A stretch of 64,000 nt of DNA, taken from NCBI GenBank assembly GCA_963281155.1, contig CAUJLY010000003.1:5208001-5272000 (forward strand). Reading direction: 5' to 3'. Within the stretch, counting starts at the first letter, position 1. Every line of letters starts with the position of its first letter. Below, piece by piece: positions 23,501 to 37,398 of this stretch. This DNA is from Rhabditophanes sp. KR3021 (taxonomy: Eukaryota; Nematoda; Chromadorea; Rhabditida; Alloionematidae). Position numbers and translations under genes: made by a program. The notes under the pieces were generated by a model. It was not told the origin of the DNA. It ran no database searches and saw only the letters and a list, made by a program, of their open reading frames with translations.

Positions 23501-25305
23501 AGCCGTATCGAAGGTTCATTATGTGATCTTCGTGATTTCCACGATTTACAATAAATGAGGTTGGGTTTAGGATTAGGAAAGACATTAGAACTATAAATAT
23601 CTCCATGCTTTGGCCTCCGCGATCAACAAAATCTCCGTTCCTAAAAACAAATTGGAGTTATGAAAATACAGTATAACCGAAATGTGAATTAAATTCGGTT
23701 TAAGGACTAACAAAGTAGGAATAAACTTAATTTAAAAAGACTTACCAAATATACGGATTATCAGTGCTAGGGAACCCATTCTTATGCAATATAATACACA
23801 AATCATCGAATTTTCCTGAAATATTTCATAATTATAATTTAAATATAAATAATTAAATACTAGCCATGTAAATCCCCGCACACAGTTATCTGCTTCGATA
23901 TACTAGTAGAAAAGTCAATCACCGTAGGCATATTTTTCAATATTTTCCTTGCTTCGTGAAATATCAGCATCACATACTTTATATGCAATGTCTTGCTTGA
24001 CTTGAAATAATCTATCATATTTTCAACCATTGAGGTTTTCAAGGGCAATGATATTATAGGACCTTTGTAGGTTTTGCGATCTACTTTGAAAATGTCTGGA
24101 TTTGTTATTTCCCATAGTTTGGCTTCGTTTTCCAAATCATCTAAAAGTGATTTATTTCATTACATAACAATTATCTCTAATTTATATAGAAAATTAGTAA
24201 CATTCTTTACTAGTATCTTTTCGAATAATTAGCATTTTTAACTTACCAGACGACTTTGTAAATTCAGTTAATGCTAAAATCAAAAAGATAAAAAAAATAA
24301 AACTCAGAGTTTATGATGTAACCTACCATTTGTAAAGTGGCCTTGTTGATTAGTTTGGGATTCCTGACTCATGGCATGCATGATATCGGAGAAGAAGTTG
24401 TACAATTTAATTTGATCTTGCTCGCCGGCATATTCCAAGGCTGTAAAAAATATAAGTTTTGGATACATTATAGTATTAATTTTGGAATTAGTCTGGAATA
24501 ATTTTTTAATCTCCTACTTACCGGTAAATATAGTCCAGGTTGCCTTTCGTCTCGCTTCAAGTCTAGCCAAGCACCTTCTATACCATTTTTGGATTAGAAT
24601 AGCTGATTTAATAGCTGAAAGACCAAACATTAATTGATGCACACTCAATTCACTACAACAACAACCTCTACATAAAGCAAAACAAAAACAGGCAATAAAC
24701 AACTCAAGCACAACATCATGTTTAGTTGTAACATACACATAGGTGGTGAACTGCACCGGTTACTTCTCTTGTTATAAGTAGTAACTTTTGAGATTAAATT
24801 TTCGGTGTCGGCGATTCCTTTGTTATTTATTAGTATGTCTGGAGTTGCAGGTTTATTAGTGGCATTTTGAATAGACCCATTTTTGGATTTACCCCTCGAA
24901 GTTCCTTTGTTATTAAAGGAAGAGAGTCGGGAAGATTCAGTGATGAAGGGGGCTGTGTTATTAAGGGGGTCAACCTTTGTCTTATTACGTGGTCCATTAT
25001 TGCTATTATTTCGATGTTTTTTGGGAGTTGCCGAGTCAAAAAGAACGATAAAGGGTAAGTTGTTAGTTTTTGACAAGCATTAGTTAAAAGATCACTTAAT
25101 AAATGAGACTCTTCGCGAGTTGTACTTGTTAATAAGCGAACTTTGGCTAAGACAATCAAATTCAAAACCACAAACTTACTCATTTCAGCATTATTTACGT
25201 TTTTTAAGTTTCTGGCTACATTATTATTGTTGTTGTTATGATTTGAAGAGACCGTAGCACTATTAGATGTTGTGGCTCGTTTTAATATACTTTGCCCGCA
25301 ACCCA
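20595..25305 (-). CDS. pef-1: PPEF-type serine/threonine phosphatase with IQ motif and EF hands
   Basis: Calcium-regulated PPP-family phosphatase, expressed in sensory neurons in animals. Exons recognised on the minus strand: 25305-25180, about 25076-24737, 24614-24522, 24440-24327, 24273-24247, 24140-23865, 23815-23746, 23640-23201, 22484-22287 and 21244-20595. The start MGCGQS is a myristoylation/palmitoylation signal. An IQ motif ([19 protein letters not shown]) precedes the catalytic core: [24 protein letters not shown], the HGG motif, SDP, RSHECK and SASNYYE. Two canonical EF-hand loops ([24 protein letters not shown]) and a degenerate one ([12 protein letters not shown]) lie at the C-terminus. 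The phase joins downstream of exon 2 all agree with the family. Exon 7 needs a GC donor. The join of exon 1 to the Asn/Ser-rich exon 2 is not resolved. The last intron (21245-22286) holds an antisense remnant. Confidence 0.9.
21311..22259 (+). pseudogene. Antisense coding remnant inside the last PPEF intron
   Basis: Protein-like sequence on the plus strand opposite the phosphatase gene. It begins at a Met ([10 protein letters not shown]) and continues in changing frames: a piece around 21560-21680 ([20 protein letters not shown]), one around 21840-22012 ([19 protein letters not shown]), and one around 22032-22235 ([19 protein letters not shown]). Stops and at least three frame changes separate them, with no consistent splice sites. 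I do not recognise the family. It is best read as a pseudogene or an indel-damaged nested gene. Confidence 0.5.
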
Positions 25306-27046
25306 TCTTACACACACTTACCACTACTACCTCCTTTATTCTTCAATTTGCAAATGGAATGATTAGTTTTTTGCTGCTAAATAGATAGTGGTCAACACAT
25401 AAGATAGATTAACCTAGACAAAATCCAAATAATAAAGGATCAAAGATATCAATCAACCGAAACCTAACTAATCAAGGTAATTTGGGAATATTTATCTAAA
25501 GTAAAAAAATGATGTAAAAATCAAGAAAGATTAGTTAATAAAAATGAAACTAAACACATAATAATAGATTTTTAAATGACAATTGATATCCCTACAAATA
25601 AGTGTGCTTTAAATAAGTTAGGGTAGATAAAAAAGAAGTTGACAAATTTAAAAGCACATCTGATTGTTGCTTACACACCTCAATTATACAATGATTAGTT
25701 AATGTGAGTGTCTTTTTTGAAAATAAATGCATATCTTGTGGTGCCGGCTCTCTTTATTTTGTTTAAAAAGTCATATTTGTTTTGATTTAAGAGTTAAGGG
25801 GAGGATGTAGAAGATGATGTTATGTGTGTGACTTGGCATTTTGTGAGGTGTAGATTATTGGAGACATAATGGCAATAATTGGAGATGGATGAGGTGTATT
25901 TTATGGCTCTAAAAAATAATAGCTAGAATTAGGCTTATTATGAATATTATTTATGAGATGGGTAGGCTTCATTTTTTATCCGTAATTGACGTAGATATTT
26001 ATTTAAATGTTAAATATGATTGCTCTTATCAAAAGCACTTTTATTAATAGTGTCAACTAAATCAAAAGTTTAACAATAATTGGAATGTTATTATTGAAGT
26101 GCAAAGAAAATGTATAATATGGGTTTATAAGCTTTGTAACTACATCAAGTTTTATAACACAAAAGTGTGTTAAGGAAATCATATTTACGTGAAAATGAAT
26201 TTATGTTAACGTAAACTGTATACGCCTTATATTATCAATAAAGCTTTTCAATCCCTATGCTTCATCAAATGCATTCTTTTACAAATTGACAAAAGTTTGA
26301 GTTACATGTATGATGAGGGTATTAAATCTATTAAATAACGATCAAATATCATCTATAAAATGCACATATCAATTTGATTAAAAAATAATTTTGATCTTAT
26401 AAAATAATAAGGTGAAAAATGTAGTGCTAAATCACAACTTAAAGATGTCAATAAAATAAATAAATTTGGATAATAGATTGAGTCAAAACTTTCCGGACCT
26501 ATGATTAGAACAAACATCTTTGAAATTGGTTTGATTGTTGCTAGTGTGAAATTAGAATATTGCCCCGCTTAGCAAACAATACGAGAAACAAGAAGAACAT
26601 TAGGATGAATAATACAAGAGGGAAGAAGATTTTATTAAAATAATAAAATGAAATTATGACATCAACATGTTTTAAGACCTTTTTCGTTATTTTTCATTAT
26701 TTTTTGAAGTGTTATATTCCAAGTAATTGCTTGTAAGACAATTAGAAATAGCAAACAAATTGGCATGATGCATCGAATGACATCAAAACACAGATACAAA
26801 GCTTTTTTTATCCGAATGTATTATAATCTTCAAGCTAAGAACAAGATCATTTGTAAAAGTCTCAAGGGAAAAAATTGTTTTTTAAAAGATTAAAAAGTTA
26901 ATTAGTCAAATAAAAAGAATTACAGATGACATCATTGTACACAAATTAAACAAAGAATACTATGCAATTAGATAGCAGAAGGAAGAAGTTTTGACTCAGT
27001 AATTTAATATTTTTTCCTATAAAAGGTCAACAATCTTTTTTCAACT
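25306..27046. other. Intergenic, nothing recognised
   Basis: About 1.7 kb upstream of the PPEF gene. AT-rich, with no convincing coding frame, RNA gene or terminal repeats. Confidence 0.5.
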
Positions 27047-27172
27047 TAATGAATTCTTGTAAAGTTAATAAATGAATTCTTGAAAAGTTAACAAATGAAT
27101 TCTTGAAAAGTTACAAAATTAATTCTCGAAAAGTTAATTCGTGTAAAGTTGATAAATTAATCATTGTGAAGT
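27047..27172. repeat. Imperfect tandem repeat, about 23-base unit, about 5 copies
   Basis: The unit is AATGAATTCTTGAAAAGTTA with AA/CA spacers. The words GAATTCTTG(T/A)AAAGTT recur at about 27050, 27073 and 27096, then decay (ATTAATTCTCGAAAAGTTAA, TTCGTGTAAAGTTGATAA). Non-coding. Confidence 0.8.
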
Positions 27173-29122
27173 CATTATTTTCAATTAATTATTTGTTTCC
27201 AGTACAATAACATCAAGTAGGTCTTTCCTCGTACCGTTTATATCTCTTCCCACCCTCTTATGTTTTCTATCTAGCTTATTTCCTTCTTTGGTAAATATAC
27301 TTAGTATGATTGTCAAAACTTTATATACAGAAACTTCTCGCCATTAGATGGCTTTGCATGTTAGATGCAAGAAGGTGCTATTGCCCTAATTGGTACAACT
27401 GTCAAAATACAGGACAGGAAAGTAATCTCATGAACAAATTATTTCTAGACATCTTAAAATATGCAATTAGACAATACCCGAAAGAGGACAGTTTAGCAAT
27501 GTTATTTATAACTAAAAGCATTCAATTCAGCACAATATTTATACAAAACTTGAGCTTCATGGTGATAAAAATTTCAAAATAAACATGAGGAAGATGGTGG
27601 CATGTCAAGAGTTCAATGCCACTCTATACAAACATTAAATCCAAAAATTAAGCTTCTTGAGTAAAAAATTAAAATTAAGCAATTTGGAGATGGTATAGTG
27701 GGCAATTACATTTAAAATAAAGTTAATTGATACAATAAATTGGGTAAAGTTTGAATAATGCGAGTTTTATTTGTCTATATTTACATAAATGAGATATATG
27801 CAAAGTTAAGCGTGTCAAAATATGTATAATGTTGTTGAATGATAAATGGTTGGTTGACAAAGTTATAAGGTGTCTTCTTCAATTCATTCTACGGGGATGG
27901 CTTTGTGAAGAAAGATATTATATAAAATGTGGCTAGAATATTTTAATAGTTGTATTTATGGGAGGTAGATTGAAGATTATCGGATTATGGTTAAACGATG
28001 CTTAAAGCCTTGACAAAAAATGTAATTTATTAGAGTCATCTATATGTTGTTAATAGCAAAAATAATATTCTTTATCTTTTTTGATGAACACTTCATAATG
28101 ACCATAGAAAATGTGTATGGTAGTTGATGATTAAGTTTGCTTGGATAAATCCAAGAAGCCTAATTTTAAGGATACCAATAATGTAAATGATATGCATTTT
28201 ATAATACAATCTACAAGATGGTATGGTCAAATGAAGATGACTTGAATGAAATTTTGTTAACAAATAGTTTTCCCACGTTACTCAAAGTCTTCTTTAAATA
28301 TACTGCCACCATTTTGGTGGTATAAACTTATTTAACAAAAATACTTGTTAATTAAGCGAAACAATTCATTCAAATTAATTTTCAAAACTATATATATTTT
28401 ATTTACACTAAAAATTGTTATGGAGATGTATAGATATTCTTTGAATGTAACAGACAAATAAGCTTAAAGCAATTTATAAAAATAGATATACTCTAACAAT
28501 CGTAGTGATGCCAAATTAGATGGCAACTCATGTTTACGGTTTGTTTTTAATAATAACAAAACTTTTGTGAAAGAGAGTTATACTTTGATAATGAGCGGAT
28601 TTATTATCAATACGTAATTATTCGAATAGAAAACAAATTATAGTGATGTTATGTACAAACGAAAATTCTTGATGTACATCAAGATTTAATTATTTGAAAT
28701 CATTTATCATCATTTGTTTATACTTCAAACTGACGATTTCTTTTAAAGCAAAAGAATGAGAAATTGTAACGTATAAGGTTGAAAAGTCATTTTGATTTAA
28801 ATGGTTTTCAAATGACGGAAGTATTAGATATTCAAAATAAGTATGGTTAATGTCAATTTAAAAACTTTGTTGACAACCAAATTGTCCACTTTTATGATAA
28901 ACTTCTTCCTGAGGCAAGTTAAGACGTTTATTGTGAAACAAAGCACTTGCAAAAAGAATTAATTTAGAAATGATAATTTGAAATTAAATAGTATATAACA
29001 TAAATGCAAGCATTTCATAGGCATTAAAGCCTGTTATTAGCATATCATTTTTAGAATTTAATAACAAAATTTTTTATAGACATTTTATATGTCTTCCACA
29101 GAGACATATTTAAAAGTGAATT
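27173..29122. other. Intergenic, one weak ORF
   Basis: About 2 kb of AT-rich sequence. A frame open to 27582 contains an ATG-led stretch with several Cys (MLDARRCYCPNWYNCQ), but it has no homologous motif or partner exon. Nothing else recognised. Confidence 0.4.
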
Positions 29123-29863
29123 TTAAAAAGAATGCTCGCCATCTTTTTTCTCATCTAAATTCATTTCTCCTTTTACACTTTTGTTATATTTAAATTTCAG
29201 TTTATTTTGAAGATCAACAATACTTGAAGCCATATCATTTTCATTTCCTTGACTGTCGTCATTTTCGTTTTTATTTGGCTTAACAACCGTGGGCTTGTTG
29301 TAACGAAATTTTAACTCGTTTGTGGGATCTGCCATTTTACGTAATTTAGAATTGCCACCAACATCACTTATTTTTCCTTTGGCATCATCATCTGAGACGA
29401 GTCTCTTGTTATGCTTCCATTTTAATGTCTTCACATCTAGGGTAGCTAGGCGAAAAATAGAAATTAAGCATAAAAAGGATAACTTACATGAAATTGAAGA
29501 TGTTTTCTTTTGAGATCTCATATTCAAAATAGCCAAAATTTCATTTATATTTAAATCATCTAATTTTATTTTAAAATTTTGAAGAGTTTTCCGTCTCTCC
29601 CAATTAGAGGTACCGCTGTCATCTTCAAATGCTTCTTCCGTTTCTCGGATTTCATTAAATTTCAAATAATGAAGTAATCTAGCTATGTCAACATCATTGA
29701 TTCCCCCTAATTGCAATCTCAAATCACGCTCACCATCTAATCGTGCCGCAATTTTTTTCAATTGCTTTTTAATTTCCTTTTTCTCATCTTCTTCAACAGC
29801 TCTTCCGCGTAGATGGTTGTGCCACAAATTAAAGCTGAAGCTATCAAATAAATTTTCGGCCAT
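29123..29863 (-). CDS. Uncharacterised hydrophilic protein
   Basis: Two exons, 29863-29488 and 29445-29123, join over a 42-base intron (TGTAAGT donor, CGCCTAG acceptor), giving 232 residues. The N-terminal half is predicted helical (MAENLFDSFSFNLWHNHLRG, then KKEIKKQLKKIAARLDGERD). The C-terminal half is Lys/Asn/Asp-rich and holds two copies of a short motif: NELKFRYNKP and NKLKFKYNKS. No membrane segment or signal. I do not know the family; the repeated L-K-F-x-Y-N-K motif could be a binding peptide. Without removing the intron the frame stays open but inserts a hydrophobic segment, so the splice is an inference from the good sites. Confidence 0.62.
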   Translation of the reverse strand: MAENLFDSFSFNLWHNHLRGRAVEEDEKKEIKKQLKKIAARLDGERDLRLQLGGINDVDIARLLHYLKFNEIRETEEAFEDDSGTSNWERRKTLQNFKIKLDDLNINEILAILNMRSQKKTSSISCKLSFLCLISIFRLATLDVKTLKWKHNKRLVSDDDAKGKISDVGGNSKLRKMADPTNELKFRYNKPTVVKPNKNENDDSQGNENDMASSIVDLQNKLKFKYNKSVKGEMNLDEKKDGEHSF

Positions 29864-30167
29864 AGGATAAAACTCAGAAAATAATATCTAAATCCAAACT
29901 AAATTCTAGCATTTGTTTGCAAACTAACAAACAATCGGTTGACATGGAAATGAGACGTTATTACAAATAAGTTTATTTGTGCTACATAATTCTTTAAAAG
30001 GCAAAATAATTAAAAATAGGAGTAACAAATTGCTATAAATGATCAATAAAGGATGACAAGCATCCTTTTGAGAGAACCTTTTCGATTTACTTTTTCTTTA
30101 TTTTTTTTAAGAATAAATACCATCAATTTATTGTGTATTTATTGCACAAATAAACGCACAAAGAATA
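29864..30167. other. Short intergenic stretch, nothing recognised
   Basis: About 300 bases upstream of the hydrophilic protein gene and downstream of the AAA remnant. No gene seen. Confidence 0.5.
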
Positions 30168-30935
30168 TTACTTTTCTTCTTGAGTATCTGGTACATTTGG
30201 ACGATAAAGAGTTTTATGAAAGTTGTTTTGGAGGATGCCCAATTCATTGAGTGAAGGTTTCATTTCTTTCAATGCATTTCGGAAATCAGATTCAATTAAG
30301 CCAGGATTGATTGTTGTGTCGGTGTAACTTTGAGTCGCAGATAAAGTAATTCAACTAAATCTGCTCCAGTAAAATGTTCCACTTCTTGCATAACGGAAAT
30401 AAATCCAAAAACTACTTCATGATTTATGACACAAGGAGAAGTTCCATTGTTGGAAATCACCTTCAAGATTTCATATTTCTCAGCTTGAGTAGGAACGTCA
30501 ACATTTACCTTGAGGTTAAATCTTCCATGACGCATCATACAACTATCAATTAAGTTAACTTTGGTCGTACTAGCCATTACAGAAACCTTATCCGAACACT
30601 TAAGTTTTTCCACCTCACTACAAAATTGAAGCAAGCGTATATTCTTAATAAAAGCCTGATCAAAAACTTCCAAATTATCCAAAAAGACGATACACGAACC
30701 ATACATTTTTGCGTTCTTGAAAATGGCTTCAGGAATCATTGATTTGCCACATCCAGTTGGACCCCACAAAAGAATACTTGTTATGGAAGGGATATAGTTG
30801 ATTTGATTCAAAAGGTGGGTTCTTTGATAGCCATTGCGGATGATATCAATTAGTTGGTTCTTTCCTTTTCCGAATGTTTATTTCAGTTGGTGTTGCAAAC
30901 TCTCTAAAGGAGGGTGGCAAGATATTACCATCTGC
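30168..30935 (-). pseudogene. Degenerate CDC48/NVL-like AAA ATPase fragment
   Basis: The minus strand encodes one AAA module in pieces. A piece near 30935-30870 reads DGNILPPSFREFATPTEIN. After a frame change the main frame has Walker A GPTGCGKS, Walker B IVFLDNLE (Asn where the catalytic Glu should be), the arginine-finger region MMRHGRFNLKVNVDVPTQ and the lid FTGADLVELL. About 25-30 residues between Walker A and B are missing compared with the family. After LYLRLK the frame shifts by one base, and the normal ending continues as LIESDFRNALKEMKPSLNEL to a stop at 30168. With two frame breaks, an internal deletion and a lost catalytic residue, it is most likely a pseudogene. Confidence 0.7.
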
Positions 30936-32889
30936 AGATCAGTTAAATAAATTAGTCATTTGATTCTGGTTTTGTCCTTGATTTGTGTGTTGGGTTCGAG
31001 CTCGTTTAATAGACTAAATAACAACATATTACTGTTCATGGTAATTTTAAATAATTTGTCTTTTTCTGTTTTGATACTCTTAATATTTAGATTTTCATCT
31101 TGCTTTCTATGCTTCTTTCAACTGTTGCGCTTAATTATTGATTACACCTCTCTTCCATTCAGTTACAATTAATTAACAATTTGATGACGTATAAGTTGTA
31201 ATTTGAGTGTGATTAAAATGCAAAAAAAACGAATCAACTCTTTAAAATAAGTACCTAGACATTGTGACGATATCAAATTGTAAAAGAGTTGTTGACAAAA
31301 AAGATGCAATTTATAGACACAAATATTATTAAACACAATTTTATTTGATATGTTTATTATAGAACTTCAATGTCTTATTTTTATATTCTTGAGTATCTTG
31401 TTTTTAAATGCGAATCAAAATAAAACTTCATAGATTACTTTTAATTTTTGTAGTTTAGTATGAGTCTTCAGAGTCATAAATAGGTCCAATCTTATATCCT
31501 CTGTATAAATGTCATCATTTATTACATGTCTTTTTTGATGTATCCTTTCATCTAAATCAGCTGATATTTATTGTATTTATTGAAAGTATCTTTAAAATTA
31601 CAAAATATGACATAGTGTATGGGGAGATTAACACATCAAACACATCACTTCTTGATTATTCGAAAATAAGGAAATTGAATATGTACCCAATTTAAAAGTG
31701 GATAGTTAGTAGTCTGAACGACACCGACACTGAAATTTCCTAAGTACCTTACAAAATCTTTATTTATTAACTAGACTTGACAAACTCTATCGAAATGAAA
31801 GAGTTCATTAGTTCAAATTCAAGTGATACACCTCTCTACACTTTAAAGAATATAAATATGTATGAAAAAGTACTTATTTAGCCAGCTTATTAAAGTGTGT
31901 AAGATGGAGGATTAAATCGTTTTTTGCGTTCCTAATATATCACAAATAAAGTAAGAATAGTAATCAGAATAACAAACAACGTGTGGGTCTACTTGAATAT
32001 ACTTAAAAAATTTAGCAATAAATATAATTTAATAGAAAAAAGGAATATTTTACAAGAAATAATTAAAATCGAGAACGTGGGATCACAAGTAAACAAACAC
32101 ACATTTTATTTACAAGAATATACAACCAAGATAACAAGGAGATCGTATATCAAAAAAATAATTGTCAACAGTGTTTTGAATAGTCTTTACAAGTTCATTT
32201 TCTGGAAACTTGATCTTTAATGGATTTTTAAGAGGTAGTTAACGTGACAATGGATGTATAATTTTTTACAATTTTAATATGTGCTTTTCTTTGATTTAGT
32301 TGGAAACGGGCAAGAAATCCATAGACAAGGGAATAAGAGTGGGAATGTACTTTAGATATAGTTTTTTACATAAAACATAGAAGAGAAACGATGTAATGCA
32401 CTGTATGAAATGTATGTGCGATAATGATAGAGAAAGTCCATTTAAGTAGAAGCGACAAACATTTGCGCTTTAAAAGATTGCTCAAAGGACAGCACTTTTT
32501 GGACTTGCTCACCCTACTACAAAATATTACATGAAGTCCTTTAAAAGTGCATGTCTTACGATTTAAAGTGGAAAAGGACAGCAAAAAAACGTACATTATA
32601 AATTTGCATCAACTTTGTAAGTTATAGTTTAAAGTTCAACAACCTGGTCTTTTATTTATCTTTACATTGTTTACTAAGAAAAAATACATATAATCAATCC
32701 AGACTACTACTTATTACTACTTATCAGAAGGTTGGGCGTTAGCTGGATAAAATGCGATATTTATATACTGAGTACGAACTACTTTTTTTAAATAATTTTT
32801 TGAGTTGAAAGGTGAATTTTATACAATTCGCTTACAAATAAACTTAATTTTCGACGGGGCTATTGGTTTGACTAAAATATTTTACACAC
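30936..32889. other. Intergenic, nothing convincing
   Basis: About 1.9 kb. The first 100 bases upstream of the AAA remnant may hold more of its decayed N-terminus (Asn/Gln-rich in one frame). Beyond that, the open frames at 31981-32220 (+) and 32366-32596 (-) have random-looking composition. No RNA gene seen. Confidence 0.45.
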
Positions 32890-33317
32890 ATGGTTTATTC
32901 GTTGTTTCGTAAGAGTTTGACTAAAGCTCATAAACAGGGAGCCACTAATTCGGAAAACGTTCAGAATTCGTTGAGTCCTTCAGGATACAAATTTAAATAC
33001 GTACGTTATTGTTGACAGACATTTTTCGAATATCTGCGATAATTATGTTTTGATATATGTGCACGTTTCTTAATTGATCTTTTTAGAATTCGAATCAAAA
33101 CATTGCAGCTGTCCAAGTTACAGATACCTCTTTTGAAGGAGCCCAATTTCTACGAGTATCATCTGCTCAAAAAAACGTTTTTATTTATACGACAAAAGAT
33201 AACGTTGAAAAGAGAATTATTTTCGATAAAACAGATGATGCTAACAAGATACCGGCTTGCGTCAGACCCTTGTTCAGAATATTGCTTCCAAAATTGGACA
33301 ATAAAGACATCAACTAA
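32890..33317 (+). CDS. Uncharacterised small protein (two exons)
   Basis: Exon 1 (32890-33000) starts MVYSLFRKSLTKAHKQGATN and ends at a GTACGT donor. Exon 2 (33087-33317) follows a TTTTTAG acceptor and starts NSNQNIAAVQVTDTSFEGAQ. The phase-0 join over an 86-base intron gives 113 residues with a polar, mixed composition, ending KLDNKDIN. The short exon 1 makes it easy to miss in an ORF scan. No membrane segment, signal or known domain. A beta-rich domain is possible from the alternating hydrophobic pattern VQVTDTSFEGAQFLRVS. Function unknown. Confidence 0.6.
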
Positions 33318-34062
33318 TTATTAAATAATTTTATGGATATATTGAAACTTTATAAATAAATTCTATATTCAATTTTTAAAAATTTATTCGTGATGATTAT
33401 CAGATGTTTTTAAATCTTTAAAAATGTTTTATATCAATTAAAGATTCTTCAATGTCTAAACTGTGTATAGAATCTTCCCGATGAAATATCTAATAAGTCA
33501 TTGTATGAAAAGCTTCGCTAAAAAATGACCTTATCTTTTAATTTCATCCGGATCATTTCTACTCTTACACGATGGTTAAATTTATTGTTTTCCGGCATTG
33601 GAACAAAAATCTCAAAATATACGTATCACGATGGTTACATTGTTGTTTTCGGGTAGTTTAACCAAAATCTCGAAAAATACGTGCGTTATATTTTAACAAT
33701 AATTATTTTCGAATTTGTCATAAAAAATTGAATCTAATGGAAAAATGGTGTAAGATTATGAAATGTGCAGTCTTATATATATGAACTATATTGAACATTG
33801 AGTTCAAAATTTGCCTTGTAATATTATTCAAATTTTATGAACCCATTTACTTCAATTGGGAAATATAGTGCACTGGAGTGCTTTACGTACATGTATTAAG
33901 TACTTTTAAGAATAATTATAGTACCTTTGAATCAGTTACTTTTATTAGTACTAATTAGCTATGATTCATCAAAAATAATTTACGGTGAAGGGTAAAAGAA
34001 GTCAATTATTATTAATTTACTTTTTCAGACCTGTGAACAAGAAGGGCAACACAATTATTTAT
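33318..34062. other. Intergenic with a 59-base tandem duplication
   Basis: Lies between the small-protein gene and the 3' end of a receptor subunit gene. At 33569-33686 a unit starting ACGATGGTTA is present twice with a 59-base period (second copy from 33628), both containing an ACCAAAATCTC or similar core and ending ATACGT. A weaker third copy may follow. No gene seen. Confidence 0.6.
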
Positions 34063-37376
<3,314 letters not shown>

Positions 37377-37398
37377 TTTTAATTACAAGTCATTAGGG

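Noticed and set aside
27310..27582. Plus-strand open frame with a Cys-rich start
   Set aside because: Starts at a non-ATG codon; the later Met-led part has no recognisable motif, and the codon use looks random for AT-rich DNA.
29457..29487. Hydrophobic segment in the unknown protein at 29123-29863
   Set aside because: It coincides with a GTAAGT..CCTAG intron of 42 bases that preserves the frame when removed, so it is more likely intron than membrane helix.
31981..32220. Lys/Asn/Ile-rich 79-codon open frame
   Set aside because: Composition is what random AT-rich sequence gives; no ATG start and no splice sites in phase.
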